Source: a virus. From it: a stretch of 44,643 nt of DNA. Below the pieces are notes generated by a model. It ran no database searches, had not been told where the DNA came from, and was given only the letters and a program-made list of their open reading frames with translations. Made by a program: the position numbers and the translations under genes. Shown piece by piece: positions 6,527 to 14,369 of this stretch; positions within the stretch are counted from its first letter, which is position 1; every line of letters starts with the position of its first letter. The stretch lies in the IMG/VR virus record IMGVR_UViG_3300037258_000517, positions 1 through 44,643 of that record; one strand, given 5' to 3'.

Positions 6527-6545
6527 TGTGAACACAATCGCTCAT
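6527..6545 (-). pseudogene. 5' piece of the interrupted gene, including right target duplication
   Basis: ATG at 6545-6543 overlaps the stop of the upstream gene as ATGA. The codons for MSDCVH run to the IS junction. The right copy of the 8-bp duplication occupies 6527-6534. It continues in frame at 3948 when the element is removed. Confidence 0.8.
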
Positions 6546-6820
6546 GGCAGACTCGTCGGCTTGCGCGCCGGCCCAAGCTGTACGTTCTCGCTAGCGCCTG
6601 CCGTCGTCGCTGACTCGCTGTAGTAGCAGGACGGCGATACCACTAGCTGACCAGCGCTCGGCGGTGTGGTGGGCGTCGGCTGCACACTGGCTACCCATGC
6701 GCGCACTGCTTGGCAATCGTTGAAGTTAGCAAAGCCGTCGTTATTCCACAGGCCGCCGTTGGACGGGGACAGAACCCAGAAGCCGATCCCGGTGATCAGG
6801 ATTGCCGCTAGCTGCCTCAT
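6542..6820 (-). CDS. Small secreted or membrane-anchored protein
   Basis: A 92-residue protein. The N-terminus (MRQLAAILITGIGFWVLS) is a hydrophobic signal or anchor. A polar region with two Cys residues (NDCQAVRAW, SPSCYY) and a Pro/Thr stretch follow. No family recognised. It overlaps the cysteine-peptidase gene by ATGA on one side and the IS-split gene by ATGA on the other. Confidence 0.5.
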   Translation of the reverse strand: MRQLAAILITGIGFWVLSPSNGGLWNNDGFANFNDCQAVRAWVASVQPTPTTPPSAGQLVVSPSCYYSESATTAGASENVQLGPARKPTSLP

Positions 6821-7524
6821 TCCGCCTCGTCCGCGTCCGCCTTAATGATAGTGGTGGGCTGGCGGATCCATGCTTCGCCTGTTATGGCGAGTAAACTCTG
6901 GGTATTGAGAATCCCGATCGTAGACCAAGTGAACAGCCCCCATCCGGGTTCGTTAGTGCCAACGTTGGACGGTACGGAGGCGTCCAACTGCTGCGCCAGC
7001 CATCCCATCGTTCCATACCCGCACAAGCTCACACAGTGGTCTTGAGGACCGCCCTGCAAGCCTGTCGCAAACCAGCCATTAGTCTCTTTCCAGACTGCTT
7101 CGAGCGGGTCGCCCGACACTCCCAGCTTCACCGGCCCGATACTAATAGCGTTCTGGAGCAGCGCCACATCGGTCCAATCGACCGAACGGGCGGGGCCGTC
7201 CAGATAGGTATTACCGTCGTATTCGATACCTTCAGATGCCATCAGGTGGAGTATCTGCCCAAGTTCGGCACCGTTGCGGACGCCATGATTCTTGGCCCAC
7301 TCGCCAGCCTTCCATTGAGGCAGGAAGATCTCAGGCGTGTGGCAAGCCTTGGCGAAGAACTCCTCGGCCGTGCAGCAATCACCCCACCACTGGTTGCCCC
7401 AGAAACTGAGTTCCGAGGGCTTATAGAGTTTGTTGGGCGGCGTGCTCCCGACTGTTTGATGCGGCATTGCGGCCGCCAGCTTGTGCCGCGGTGTCGGTAT
7501 CGCTCCCCGAAATAAAGTGGGCAT
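6817..7524 (-). CDS. Papain-like cysteine peptidase (phage type)
   Basis: A 235-residue protein with AGGAG six bases before ATG 7524. The motif GNQWWGDCCTAEEF (43-56) matches the N-x-x-x-GDC-T active-site block of phage papain-like proteins, with Q45 and C50/C51. QDHCVSLCGYG (161-171) supplies the His. The usual Asn-Ser-Trp third site reads FTWSTIG, so the third residue is not obvious. It could cleave virion or host proteins or peptidoglycan peptides; the position beside muramidase and holin-like genes hints at lysis or host interaction. Its 5' end overlaps the previous gene by 104 bp in a different frame. Confidence 0.6.
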   Translation of the reverse strand: MPTLFRGAIPTPRHKLAAAMPHQTVGSTPPNKLYKPSELSFWGNQWWGDCCTAEEFFAKACHTPEIFLPQWKAGEWAKNHGVRNGAELGQILHLMASEGIEYDGNTYLDGPARSVDWTDVALLQNAISIGPVKLGVSGDPLEAVWKETNGWFATGLQGGPQDHCVSLCGYGTMGWLAQQLDASVPSNVGTNEPGWGLFTWSTIGILNTQSLLAITGEAWIRQPTTIIKADADEAE

Positions 7525-8929
7525 TTGGTGCTCCTATGATGTGGCCAATCGAATAAGGGCCGTATTCGTTAACTTCCATCTCGCGCGTCAATTCAACGGG
7601 CGGCGCCCACCGTCTAGTGACAAACTTGCGCGGGTACTCAACGCTCGGCACGGGACGACCGAGAAAGCGGCACAGGGCGGGCCAGTCGTGCGGCTCCTGC
7701 ATAACGAGCAGGTCTTTAGGACGATTCCTGAAATACTCTATTACCTCAGCGTTGTGCCGCCGATAGCGCTGAAGGAACGTCACCGCCTCGAAATCCTTAC
7801 GCCCATAAACCGCTTTGTGCATCCTGTTCGAGAATGGGTACACATTCCACTCCCACCGGTGAGGATTCTTATCGGTGAAGTGGTCGCGCACGCTCCTGAG
7901 CCAGTCCACCTCGTCGCGTAGCGTTAGGATAAACTTGGAACCTGGATAGGCGCGGTCGAGTTCTTCATAGAGGATGCTGATGGGCAAGTCGGACGCGGCA
8001 TAAGAGCCCTCGAGCGTCGGCGATAGGCCCGTGCCGCACATCTCATCGTAAACCTTTCTGGCCCAGCCGCCCGACGGCCAGTGTGAACTCTCAAAGCCGA
8101 GCATCTGTAAAGCGGCGTGCAGGGAGGTGGTCGCCGTCTTGTGCATTCCAATCCCGAAGATGCGGGTAGGAATGGGCGCTAGTTCTATCTTTGAGCCATC
8201 TCGTCGATAGACCGTCCCGCCCCCAACGTTACCGTAATTAGCGATGCCGCTACGCGGTGGCGGAGGTGGCTGGTCTGCCGTTTGATCGTCGGGCTGGGCC
8301 TCTGGGTAGTCTCTGAAGCGCAAGCCGTCACCATGCGGTATGCACTCGAGAAACGACAGCGGAATTTCTACCGGCTCGTATCCTAGGAACTGCAAGCGCT
8401 GGTTGAAGTCTGTGTCGTCGTGGCCCCAATGGACGAACTTCTCATCGTAGCCGCCAGCTTTTAGGAATGCCGCGGGCGTGACTGCTATTCGGCCACTCAC
8501 CCCCCTTAGTTTACGACCCTTCCCCCGAACTACCCCCGCCCAAAGGAAGGGCCGCGCGTTATGAAGCCCGGACCGCTCGGCATTGGCATCACCTCCCTTA
8601 AAGACAGATGCGACAAAGTCCTCGAAGCCGTTGTGCAGATAGTTATCGGCATCGACATTGACCAGCACGTCGGCGCCCTCGAGAATACCCAGCCGATGCG
8701 CCATGTTCTTGGCATGGGCCATCCTGAAAGGACCGTCGGTGCGATACTGATAGACCGATACTTGGGCGAAGTGCGCGTAGGGCCGCAGCATCCGCGTCAA
8801 CTCGGCATCCTGGCCGCCATAGTCGAGAATGATGAATCTTGACTTGGGGTTGCCCATTAGGTTCTTGGGCAAGGTCTGGGCGAGATGCGCCGTGCGCCCT
8901 TTCACGGTAGTCACCATCGCGATCTTCAC
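7421..8929 (-). CDS. Glycosyltransferase family 2-like - sulfotransferase fusion
   Basis: 502 residues from GTG 8929. Residues 1-210 form a GT-A fold: MVTTVKGR start, DAD at 93-95 (VNVDADN) for nucleotide-sugar/metal binding, and GHDDTDFNQRL (169-179) as the acceptor-side acidic motif, as in chondroitin-polymerase-like enzymes. A PPPPP linker (about 221-225) leads to a sulfotransferase domain from about 255: GIGMHKTATTSL (259-270) is the PAPS phosphate-binding loop and LTLRDEVDWLRS (335-346) the 3'-phosphate site. One polypeptide could thus add and sulfate a sugar, perhaps on host surface polysaccharide or virion glycans; that role is inference. The last 34 codons overlap the next gene. Confidence 0.75.
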   Translation of the reverse strand: MKIAMVTTVKGRTAHLAQTLPKNLMGNPKSRFIILDYGGQDAELTRMLRPYAHFAQVSVYQYRTDGPFRMAHAKNMAHRLGILEGADVLVNVDADNYLHNGFEDFVASVFKGGDANAERSGLHNARPFLWAGVVRGKGRKLRGVSGRIAVTPAAFLKAGGYDEKFVHWGHDDTDFNQRLQFLGYEPVEIPLSFLECIPHGDGLRFRDYPEAQPDDQTADQPPPPPRSGIANYGNVGGGTVYRRDGSKIELAPIPTRIFGIGMHKTATTSLHAALQMLGFESSHWPSGGWARKVYDEMCGTGLSPTLEGSYAASDLPISILYEELDRAYPGSKFILTLRDEVDWLRSVRDHFTDKNPHRWEWNVYPFSNRMHKAVYGRKDFEAVTFLQRYRRHNAEVIEYFRNRPKDLLVMQEPHDWPALCRFLGRPVPSVEYPRKFVTRRWAPPVELTREMEVNEYGPYSIGHIIGAPNAHFISGSDTDTAAQAGGRNAASNSREHAAQQTL

Positions 8930-8938
8930 GGCTCCATC

Positions 8939-9115
8939 TCAATTCGCGGGAAAGTGGCACTTGCAATAGCACAGCGGCCCTTCGGCCCAGTACGGAACGC
9001 TGAGAATCGTGCGACACGCTGCATGGCGTCCGTCCGCGCATTGACTCGAGGTCGCCGCTAGGTTGAGCGTCAACCAATCCGCTACGTCTCTGATAACTTC
9101 AAGAATGCCCTTCAT
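8939..9115 (-). CDS. Small Cys/His protein
   Basis: A 58-residue ORF whose ATG overlaps the previous stop as ATGA. The C-terminus carries CYCKCH and two further Cys lie upstream (SQCADGRHAACR), so a small metal-binding or disulfide domain is possible. The stop lies 10 bp before the GTG of the fusion gene. No family recognised. Confidence 0.45.
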   Translation of the reverse strand: MKGILEVIRDVADWLTLNLAATSSQCADGRHAACRTILSVPYWAEGPLCYCKCHFPAN

Positions 9116-9393
9116 GGTGCCTTCATCTGGGCGATCGTTGTAGATTTGCTCGTTGACCCCGAGCTCGACCCAAACAAATAGTTGCGCTCGGTGGTGACTA
9201 TCCCGATCATGGCCTGAACGACCATAACCAGTATCGCCATCACCGGCACACCCGGCGTTTCTTTAGTGTAAATCAGGTAGCCGCAGATGCCGCCTACCAG
9301 AATCAGGAACACGATCGAATCGATACCGGCGACTACTTTGCGCACGCCATCGTCAGCGGCAGGCGGGGGAGTTATGGATGTCGGGTCTGCCAT
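9112..9393 (-). CDS. Holin-like two-span membrane protein
   Basis: 93 residues from ATG 9393, with AGGAAG upstream; a TTG at 9429 would add 12 basic residues. Two hydrophobic spans (IVFLILVGGICGYLIY and VMAILVMVVQAMIGIV) are joined by a short KETPGVP turn, with a Ser/Thr/Lys tail. Size, topology and position directly after the muramidase gene fit a class II-type holin, but no family signature is recognised. Confidence 0.5.
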   Translation of the reverse strand: MADPTSITPPPAADDGVRKVVAGIDSIVFLILVGGICGYLIYTKETPGVPVMAILVMVVQAMIGIVTTERNYLFGSSSGSTSKSTTIAQMKAP

Positions 9394-9425
9394 GTTAAGC
9401 CGTTTCTTCCTTTTCTTCTGAGTCT

Positions 9426-9818
9426 TCAAAACAGGTTGTCGATTAGCTTGGTGTAGACATCGAGCGCATTGGATACCCAGTTTTTATTGATGCCCTCAGG
9501 GTCGTTCTCTGCACCGATGGGCGCATAGAGCGATCCAAACCAGATGATGAACGATTCGGTGTAGCGCAGGCGGGCGCGTTGACTAGTTACCTGCTGGAGT
9601 TTGAAGGGATTCTGGCTATAAGCAAAGAGCCGCGCCTGTACTGTCGCGCAGCATATCCGCAACTGATCGGCATAAGTTGGGGCTTTCTTGCTCAGGATGC
9701 CGAACTGCCTGCCGTCGCCGCCATTCTCAACCTTTCTGATGGTCTGGACGAATAAAGCGTCGACACCGTAGAGGTTCGCTTGAACGGCAATTTGGTTAAC
9801 TTCCTCAGCCCACAACAC
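9426..9818 (-). CDS. Phage muramidase / lytic transglycosylase-like endolysin
   Basis: 130 residues from GTG 9818. TIRKVENGGDGRQFGIL (about 26-42) has the catalytic Glu context I associate with small phage lysozyme-like peptidoglycan hydrolases. YADQLRICCATVQAR, RLRYTESFIIWFGSLYAPIG and GINKNWVSN match later blocks of the same group. There is no signal peptide, so release would depend on the neighbouring membrane protein. The ribosome site GGAGGTGGGG also encodes a Gly run if the upstream TAG were read through. Confidence 0.68.
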   Translation of the reverse strand: MLWAEEVNQIAVQANLYGVDALFVQTIRKVENGGDGRQFGILSKKAPTYADQLRICCATVQARLFAYSQNPFKLQQVTSQRARLRYTESFIIWFGSLYAPIGAENDPEGINKNWVSNALDVYTKLIDNLF

Positions 9819-9842
9819 AGCCCCACCTCCACCGCCAGATAT

Positions 9843-9989
9843 CTAGAGTCGTCCGCCAAGAAGCAGAACTAAAATGATTACTATGAGAAGAACGGGGGCA
9901 ATGCCGCCGACTGGGCCATACGCTCCGTATCCCCAGTAGCCGCCGCCACCGCCGCACAGCAACAACACGATAATCAGAACTAAAAGCAT
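9843..9989 (-). CDS. DUF3309-like small membrane protein
   Basis: A 48-residue protein behind GAGG seven bases before the ATG. Two hydrophobic stretches (MLLVLIIVLLLC and APVLLIVIILVLLL) flank a GGGGGYWGYGAYGP turn and it ends GGRL, the pattern of DUF3309-type small proteins frequent in phages and proteobacteria. Function unknown. Its TAG stop is in frame with the next gene's GTG. Confidence 0.62.
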   Translation of the reverse strand: MLLVLIIVLLLCGGGGGYWGYGAYGPVGGIAPVLLIVIILVLLLGGRL

Positions 9990-9998
9990 TTCATTACC

Positions 9999-10325
9999 TC
10001 ACTGTCCTCTGCGTTCACGCTTGGCAATCGGCATCATGCCCATGTGCTCGATAATCATGTCGAGGGAGCGGTTGCTGTATGCAACGCCCGCCTCGACTCG
10101 CTTTAATTTCTCGTCGAATAGCTTGGCCTGATTCTCGATCTGTTCCCTGAAATGCCCCTCCATCTGCTCACGGGCGGTCGCCGCCGCCTTGGCGACCTGT
10201 TCCATCGCTGTCTGAATCATGCCCCTAACATCCTCATGCGACGGTTTGGTTCCCCATGCGATCGCAAGCAGGCCACCAATAATGAGAACAAGGACACCTA
10301 GTACCCAATGGATGATTTCCCACAT
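9999..10325 (-). CDS. Membrane-anchored coiled-coil protein
   Basis: 108 residues from ATG 10325; TTG at 10358 would add 11. One N-terminal transmembrane segment (IIHWVLGVLVLIIGGLLAIAW) is followed by a charged helix of about 60 residues (GMIQTAMEQVAKAAATAREQ...) likely to form a coiled coil. N-anchored coils beside endolysin and holin genes are typical of inner-spanin-type proteins, but no sequence signature confirms it. Confidence 0.5.
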   Translation of the reverse strand: MWEIIHWVLGVLVLIIGGLLAIAWGTKPSHEDVRGMIQTAMEQVAKAAATAREQMEGHFREQIENQAKLFDEKLKRVEAGVAYSNRSLDMIIEHMGMMPIAKRERRGQ

Positions 10326-10398
10326 CCCGACTTCGTTGCCATCCGTGTATGCGCTCAATACTAGCTTATTGTTAGCAAGGTGCTAACTGATTGTCACC

Positions 10399-13122
10399 TT
10401 ATGGCCCTGATGGCGCGGGATTAGGCGGATTGCCCGTGGTACACCCGCTGCCGACGCTATCGCAGCCGCAGCCCGAACTGGTCGCCGGGTTGTAGCAATA
10501 GTTCTGGCTCCAGGTGCCGCCCTCGCCCTCTAGGGTAAACTCGCCGCCCGCATTAACAAACTCATTGGTATTGTGCGGACAGGTCGGCTGGCTATTGCCG
10601 CCTGCGTCCATGATGTTGCCGGTGGCCTCGCAGGACGTTCCTGGGCGATGAAGGGTGCAGTAACCATCCAGCCCGCCAAACCCGCCGCACCACTGGTAGT
10701 AATACCCAACGCCATAGTGGACGTAGATATAGTTATAGTCGTTAAAGTACGTCCCTACCTGGGTAGATCCCGATTCCATCTCATTGCCGAAACGGCAATC
10801 CTTGTAATAGTTGTGCGCGATATGAGAGTTCGTGACGTTATCCGAAGTCGCACCATACAGAGCGCAGCTATCAAAGGTGTTCCAGATCATGCTGGCGTTC
10901 GAGCAATCGGGACTGCCGCTGCTACCGCAAATCGCTTCTACTCCAGCCTGCCCCTGAGTATTCGTCACCAAATTGTCTTCAAACGTCACATTCGATGCGT
11001 GCTCGATCAGGAACGGGAATGAACTACCTTGCGGCAATCCGCCGGGACAGCCGACACCGGTACAGCCGCCATAGCCAAAGCTGGGGTTCTGGCCCGGCTG
11101 ACCATTCGTGCCATTAAAGATGCAGTTGCTTTGGGTCACGTCGTGTCCGACGCCCCCATTATTCGGGCCGCTCACCTCAAACGAGGCATATCCGGGATTA
11201 TTCGCAGTCGGATTAAATATGATCGTCTGCGGATTAGCACACTGAACATCGGTATAGGGCGGGATAAAGAAGGTGCTCGTCATGTCGCATTGCGTACCCG
11301 TGATCTGCACTCCCTTGCGGTTATTGCTAGTGCCCCCCGCCCCCGCCGCAGTGGTTAGGCGTCCTTCGTCGCCTGAGTTATTTTGGCAAGGAACCGTGAC
11401 CATGTTCGATGCATTGAGCGTCGGAAGCGTTGTCCCGCCCGCCCCATAGGTCACGGAGTTGAAGTTGCAGCCACCCGCCGCTCGCGCCGACGTACTGCAA
11501 GCGAATGAAGTGCTAAACGTGCCCGATGGTGCCGGAGTTGGCGTGGGAGTCGGCGATGCTTGTGAGTTTGCTACCTCGGTCCACTTGGTGCCTGTCGAGA
11601 CGGCGCGACAGATATTACTCGTTGCCCCGCCGTAGCTAGGGGTCGTGCCTTGGGAGCAGGGCGAGGCGACGTTGGTCACGACCGTCGTCTGCCCTAACGT
11701 GCCGTTGCCATAACTCGACGACAAGAACTGCGCCGAGATGGGCGGTAGCATGCTGCCGACCGATTGAGACGCCAACTGTACGCCGCTGCTGAACTGTACC
11801 AGCAGCGCGTGATCGTTCAGGGTCAGCGGCACCGATGAGACATTGGAATAGGATGCGGTCGGGGTGGTCCCTTGCGTTATGTCGTAGGCGGCGACATGGG
11901 AGTATGTCGCGCCTAGGTTAACGGTAATAGGTGTTGAGGTTTCGCTGGCAAAAGACTCGCCCCAGACCGCAAGAACGTAACTTCCATTTGATTTCTGGAA
12001 AAGCTGGCTATAGCCAGTGGACGGCAGGCCCGTGACCGTCACCGGCAAGGTATTCGGCGTAAAGCCCGACGAGGTGTCGGCGAGAATGCTGGTCAGATTA
12101 TGGGTATAGACGCCCATCAAGGTTGCATTGCCGGCGTCAGCCTCGTCGCCATTGACGTTGAAGAAGCCCCACCCCGAATCGTCGTTGAACATCAGATAGA
12201 CGAAGGTGTGGGAGAATCCCAACTGATAGGCGTCGAGGTACACATCAGTCAGCAGCTTGCCTTGCGCCGCCTGCCCGATATTCGCGGTGTTTATGTTCCA
12301 GCCGGTCTCGGTGGTTTCCTTGGGTCGGTCGTTCTGGCCGGTAGATGCACCCGCGAAGCCCTTATTCCAGGTGTTGCCCCAGTACTCGCCACATAGATCC
12401 CAAGGACCGCCTGAGCATACAGTCTCCGCTAGGCGCGCGTGATTATTCTCTAATGTCGTGCCCGCGCTGCCGTTGCCCTGAACGTAGTTGTGTATGTTGG
12501 CGGTATCGGCGTAGACCGTGCCATCCGGCATCACCAAACCACTACCGCTCGGGATGGTCAGCCATTGCACGCCGACGTTATTCGGCTCGGCTCCCGGCGA
12601 AGTCATGCCGAGCACCGGAAAGTTCTTCAGTGCGTTGTCGCCCTTAACCATTGAGTAAAGGGCGGTCTGAAACTGCGCACAGGGCAGGAACGTCGTATTG
12701 ATGTTGCACTGGGTGCCGTTGTAAGTGAAGGGGAAATTATTAGGCTCGTTCGGCCCCTCAGCCTGCAAATACGCGCCGCACCCTGCTAGCTGATCCCACT
12801 CTGCCTGTGTATCGGAGACGTTATTCGGGTCGCTGTTGACGACAGGTAGCTCATCAACCAGCGCGCCTGTGGCCGTGTGGATATTGCACAGGTCTAGTCG
12901 GCCGGGAGAGCCCGATGAGGTAGAGGCGTCGTCGCGAATGTTACGAATGCCTAAATAGCCAATACCATTAATGACGCTCTGTGGCGTGTTCAGCCCTTGA
13001 ATGACGTGCGTCGCCGCACCCATCGTGTTCAGAAAGTCGTTGGCACGCACCGCTGTCACTGCCATCGTCTGCGTGGCGTAGCACAGCCAGAGCAGCGGCA
13101 GGTATTTCAGGATACCGGTCAT
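10399..13122 (-). CDS. Tailspike-like: clan GH-A glycosidase domain plus beta-helix, with signal peptide
   Basis: 907 residues from ATG 13122, which overlaps the previous stop as ATGA. Residues 1-20 are a signal peptide ending TQTMA. About 25-420 resemble a GH39-like (beta/alpha)8 glycosidase: GPNEPNN gives acid/base candidate E126 and TTETGWN nucleophile candidate E272, followed by a beta-sandwich. A linker with PTPTPTPAPSG precedes a C-terminal region rich in Asn, Gly and Cys resembling a right-handed beta-helix. Such proteins bind and cut polysaccharide receptors. The signal peptide is unexpected for a phage tailspike. Confidence 0.65.
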   Translation of the reverse strand: MTGILKYLPLLWLCYATQTMAVTAVRANDFLNTMGAATHVIQGLNTPQSVINGIGYLGIRNIRDDASTSSGSPGRLDLCNIHTATGALVDELPVVNSDPNNVSDTQAEWDQLAGCGAYLQAEGPNEPNNFPFTYNGTQCNINTTFLPCAQFQTALYSMVKGDNALKNFPVLGMTSPGAEPNNVGVQWLTIPSGSGLVMPDGTVYADTANIHNYVQGNGSAGTTLENNHARLAETVCSGGPWDLCGEYWGNTWNKGFAGASTGQNDRPKETTETGWNINTANIGQAAQGKLLTDVYLDAYQLGFSHTFVYLMFNDDSGWGFFNVNGDEADAGNATLMGVYTHNLTSILADTSSGFTPNTLPVTVTGLPSTGYSQLFQKSNGSYVLAVWGESFASETSTPITVNLGATYSHVAAYDITQGTTPTASYSNVSSVPLTLNDHALLVQFSSGVQLASQSVGSMLPPISAQFLSSSYGNGTLGQTTVVTNVASPCSQGTTPSYGGATSNICRAVSTGTKWTEVANSQASPTPTPTPAPSGTFSTSFACSTSARAAGGCNFNSVTYGAGGTTLPTLNASNMVTVPCQNNSGDEGRLTTAAGAGGTSNNRKGVQITGTQCDMTSTFFIPPYTDVQCANPQTIIFNPTANNPGYASFEVSGPNNGGVGHDVTQSNCIFNGTNGQPGQNPSFGYGGCTGVGCPGGLPQGSSFPFLIEHASNVTFEDNLVTNTQGQAGVEAICGSSGSPDCSNASMIWNTFDSCALYGATSDNVTNSHIAHNYYKDCRFGNEMESGSTQVGTYFNDYNYIYVHYGVGYYYQWCGGFGGLDGYCTLHRPGTSCEATGNIMDAGGNSQPTCPHNTNEFVNAGGEFTLEGEGGTWSQNYCYNPATSSGCGCDSVGSGCTTGNPPNPAPSGP

Positions 13123-13256
13123 CGACAACCAGCCACATACTCCGCCGTGTCGGACGCCGTACAAGTAAACGTGAAGGTTGATGGCTGTGTGCCGGTAAAT
13201 CCACACAAGCATATCGCCAGTGACAACCCGACTATATATTTGACTATTCTCAGCAT
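13119..13256 (-). CDS. 45-aa signal-peptide ORF, remnant or leader of a fibre gene
   Basis: Encodes MLRIVKYIVGLSLAICLCGF plus a short Thr/Cys tail. The first 26 residues duplicate the N-terminus of the gene at 15269. Its start overlaps the upstream stop as ATGCTGA, and its stop overlaps the tailspike ATG as ATGA, so it is probably translated. Most likely a fibre gene that kept its signal and lost its body. Confidence 0.5.
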   Translation of the reverse strand: MLRIVKYIVGLSLAICLCGFTGTQPSTFTFTCTASDTAEYVAGCR

Positions 13257-13259
13257 CCG
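13183..13259. repeat. 77-bp direct repeat, copy 1
   Basis: Identical to 15196-15272 except for one base. Covers the start codon and signal-peptide coding region of two minus-strand genes. Confidence 0.9.
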
Positions 13260-14044
13260 CCCCCCGATTCTATCCAGTTCGTTCCGTTCGACCAAAGCTC
13301 GCACGCGGTCGATCCACCGCTGGTGTAGGTCGTGCCTGAAGTGCATAGCGTCGAATCCGACACACATAATCGCGCATGGTTGTGGGCAGATGCGGCAGGA
13401 ACCGCCGTTCCCGCTGCCGAATAGACAGTGTTGAAGAACATCACTGTCCCAATTCCCACGCCTTGGGTTGTGCCGAATGACGCAACCACGGTGGCGCTGC
13501 TGCCGTTACCCGGGCCGTCTACAATATTAACGACGCCAGTCGTTCCGGTGCCATATTGGTTCTCCCCTATGTCGACGTTGCCTGTGCTCCCCGATCGAGC
13601 TCCCAAATGGAGACATGAGCCGTTACCCGCAAAATTCAGCAAATCGGCGTTGCAAATATCTTCCCACGCTTGTCCGTAGCCGGTGTCACCGGGCGCGCCG
13701 TTTGGGCCGACGTCCAAGGCAGTCACCTTAGTGGCTGTCGTTGACCTAAATAGAGGAACCCCGAACGAGAGATCACCGTTAGGGTCGCGGGAACTGAGGC
13801 TAAACCCACTAGTGTTCGTCCCAATCGCGGTGTCAATCTGAAGATTGCCGGTAGTAATTAAAAAGTCGTGTGACGAATCGGTAAGAAGGGTCGAATTGCC
13901 GGAGGCGGTATTCGTTCCAGTAAATGACGGAATCTGGAATTGCGAGCCAGTTAGACTTCCACCGCTGCTGCTCCCAGGTGTTCCCTGGAAACCACATAGG
14001 AATACTACGATCAGCGTAGTGAGTATGATGCGAACTACTTTCAT
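13250..14044 (-). CDS. Fibre-like protein with signal sequence
   Basis: 264 residues from ATG 14044 (TGATG overlap). The N-terminus MKVVRIILTTLIVVFLCGFQ is a signal sequence related to the duplicated one downstream. The body is Gly/Ser/Thr/Asn-rich with beta-type repeats and ends in CELWSNGTNWIESGGGC, the 'SNGTxW' ending typical of phage fibre domains. It probably forms part of a tail fibre or adhesin. Confidence 0.55.
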   Translation of the reverse strand: MKVVRIILTTLIVVFLCGFQGTPGSSSGGSLTGSQFQIPSFTGTNTASGNSTLLTDSSHDFLITTGNLQIDTAIGTNTSGFSLSSRDPNGDLSFGVPLFRSTTATKVTALDVGPNGAPGDTGYGQAWEDICNADLLNFAGNGSCLHLGARSGSTGNVDIGENQYGTGTTGVVNIVDGPGNGSSATVVASFGTTQGVGIGTVMFFNTVYSAAGTAVPAASAHNHARLCVSDSTLCTSGTTYTSGGSTACELWSNGTNWIESGGGC

Positions 14045-14367
14045 CAATAACCCAATGTCGCGAAAATTCCTTCCGGCACTCCGCCCGGCGCGAGAATCGG
14101 AACAGCTACCGTCGCCCAATCATCGGAGATATCCATCGTTGCTGAGGCCGACGAAGTGTGAGTAACACCGACTTGGTCGAGCACAGCAAAACTCGCTGAG
14201 AATGGAGCCACGTCACCGTTGAAATTAAGCAGAGTGGTCCACGGCGATCCCGACGGAGTAATCGTCGCTATACCAAATCCGCCCACGCCGGCCGTTTGGG
14301 CAGACGCGACGCCCGCTACTGATAGCCACAGCGCGAGAACGATGACGGTAAAGCTGTGAAGTCTCAT
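14044..14367 (-). CDS. Small secreted fibre-associated protein
   Basis: 107 residues. Signal peptide MRLHSFTVIVLALWLSVAGVASA cleaved before QTAG. The C-terminal VPEGIFATLGY resembles the end of the 716-residue protein at 18356 (PGGIYATLSY), suggesting a shared assembly or adhesion module. No catalytic motif. Confidence 0.5.
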   Translation of the reverse strand: MRLHSFTVIVLALWLSVAGVASAQTAGVGGFGIATITPSGSPWTTLLNFNGDVAPFSASFAVLDQVGVTHTSSASATMDISDDWATVAVPILAPGGVPEGIFATLGY

Positions 14368-14369
14368 AC

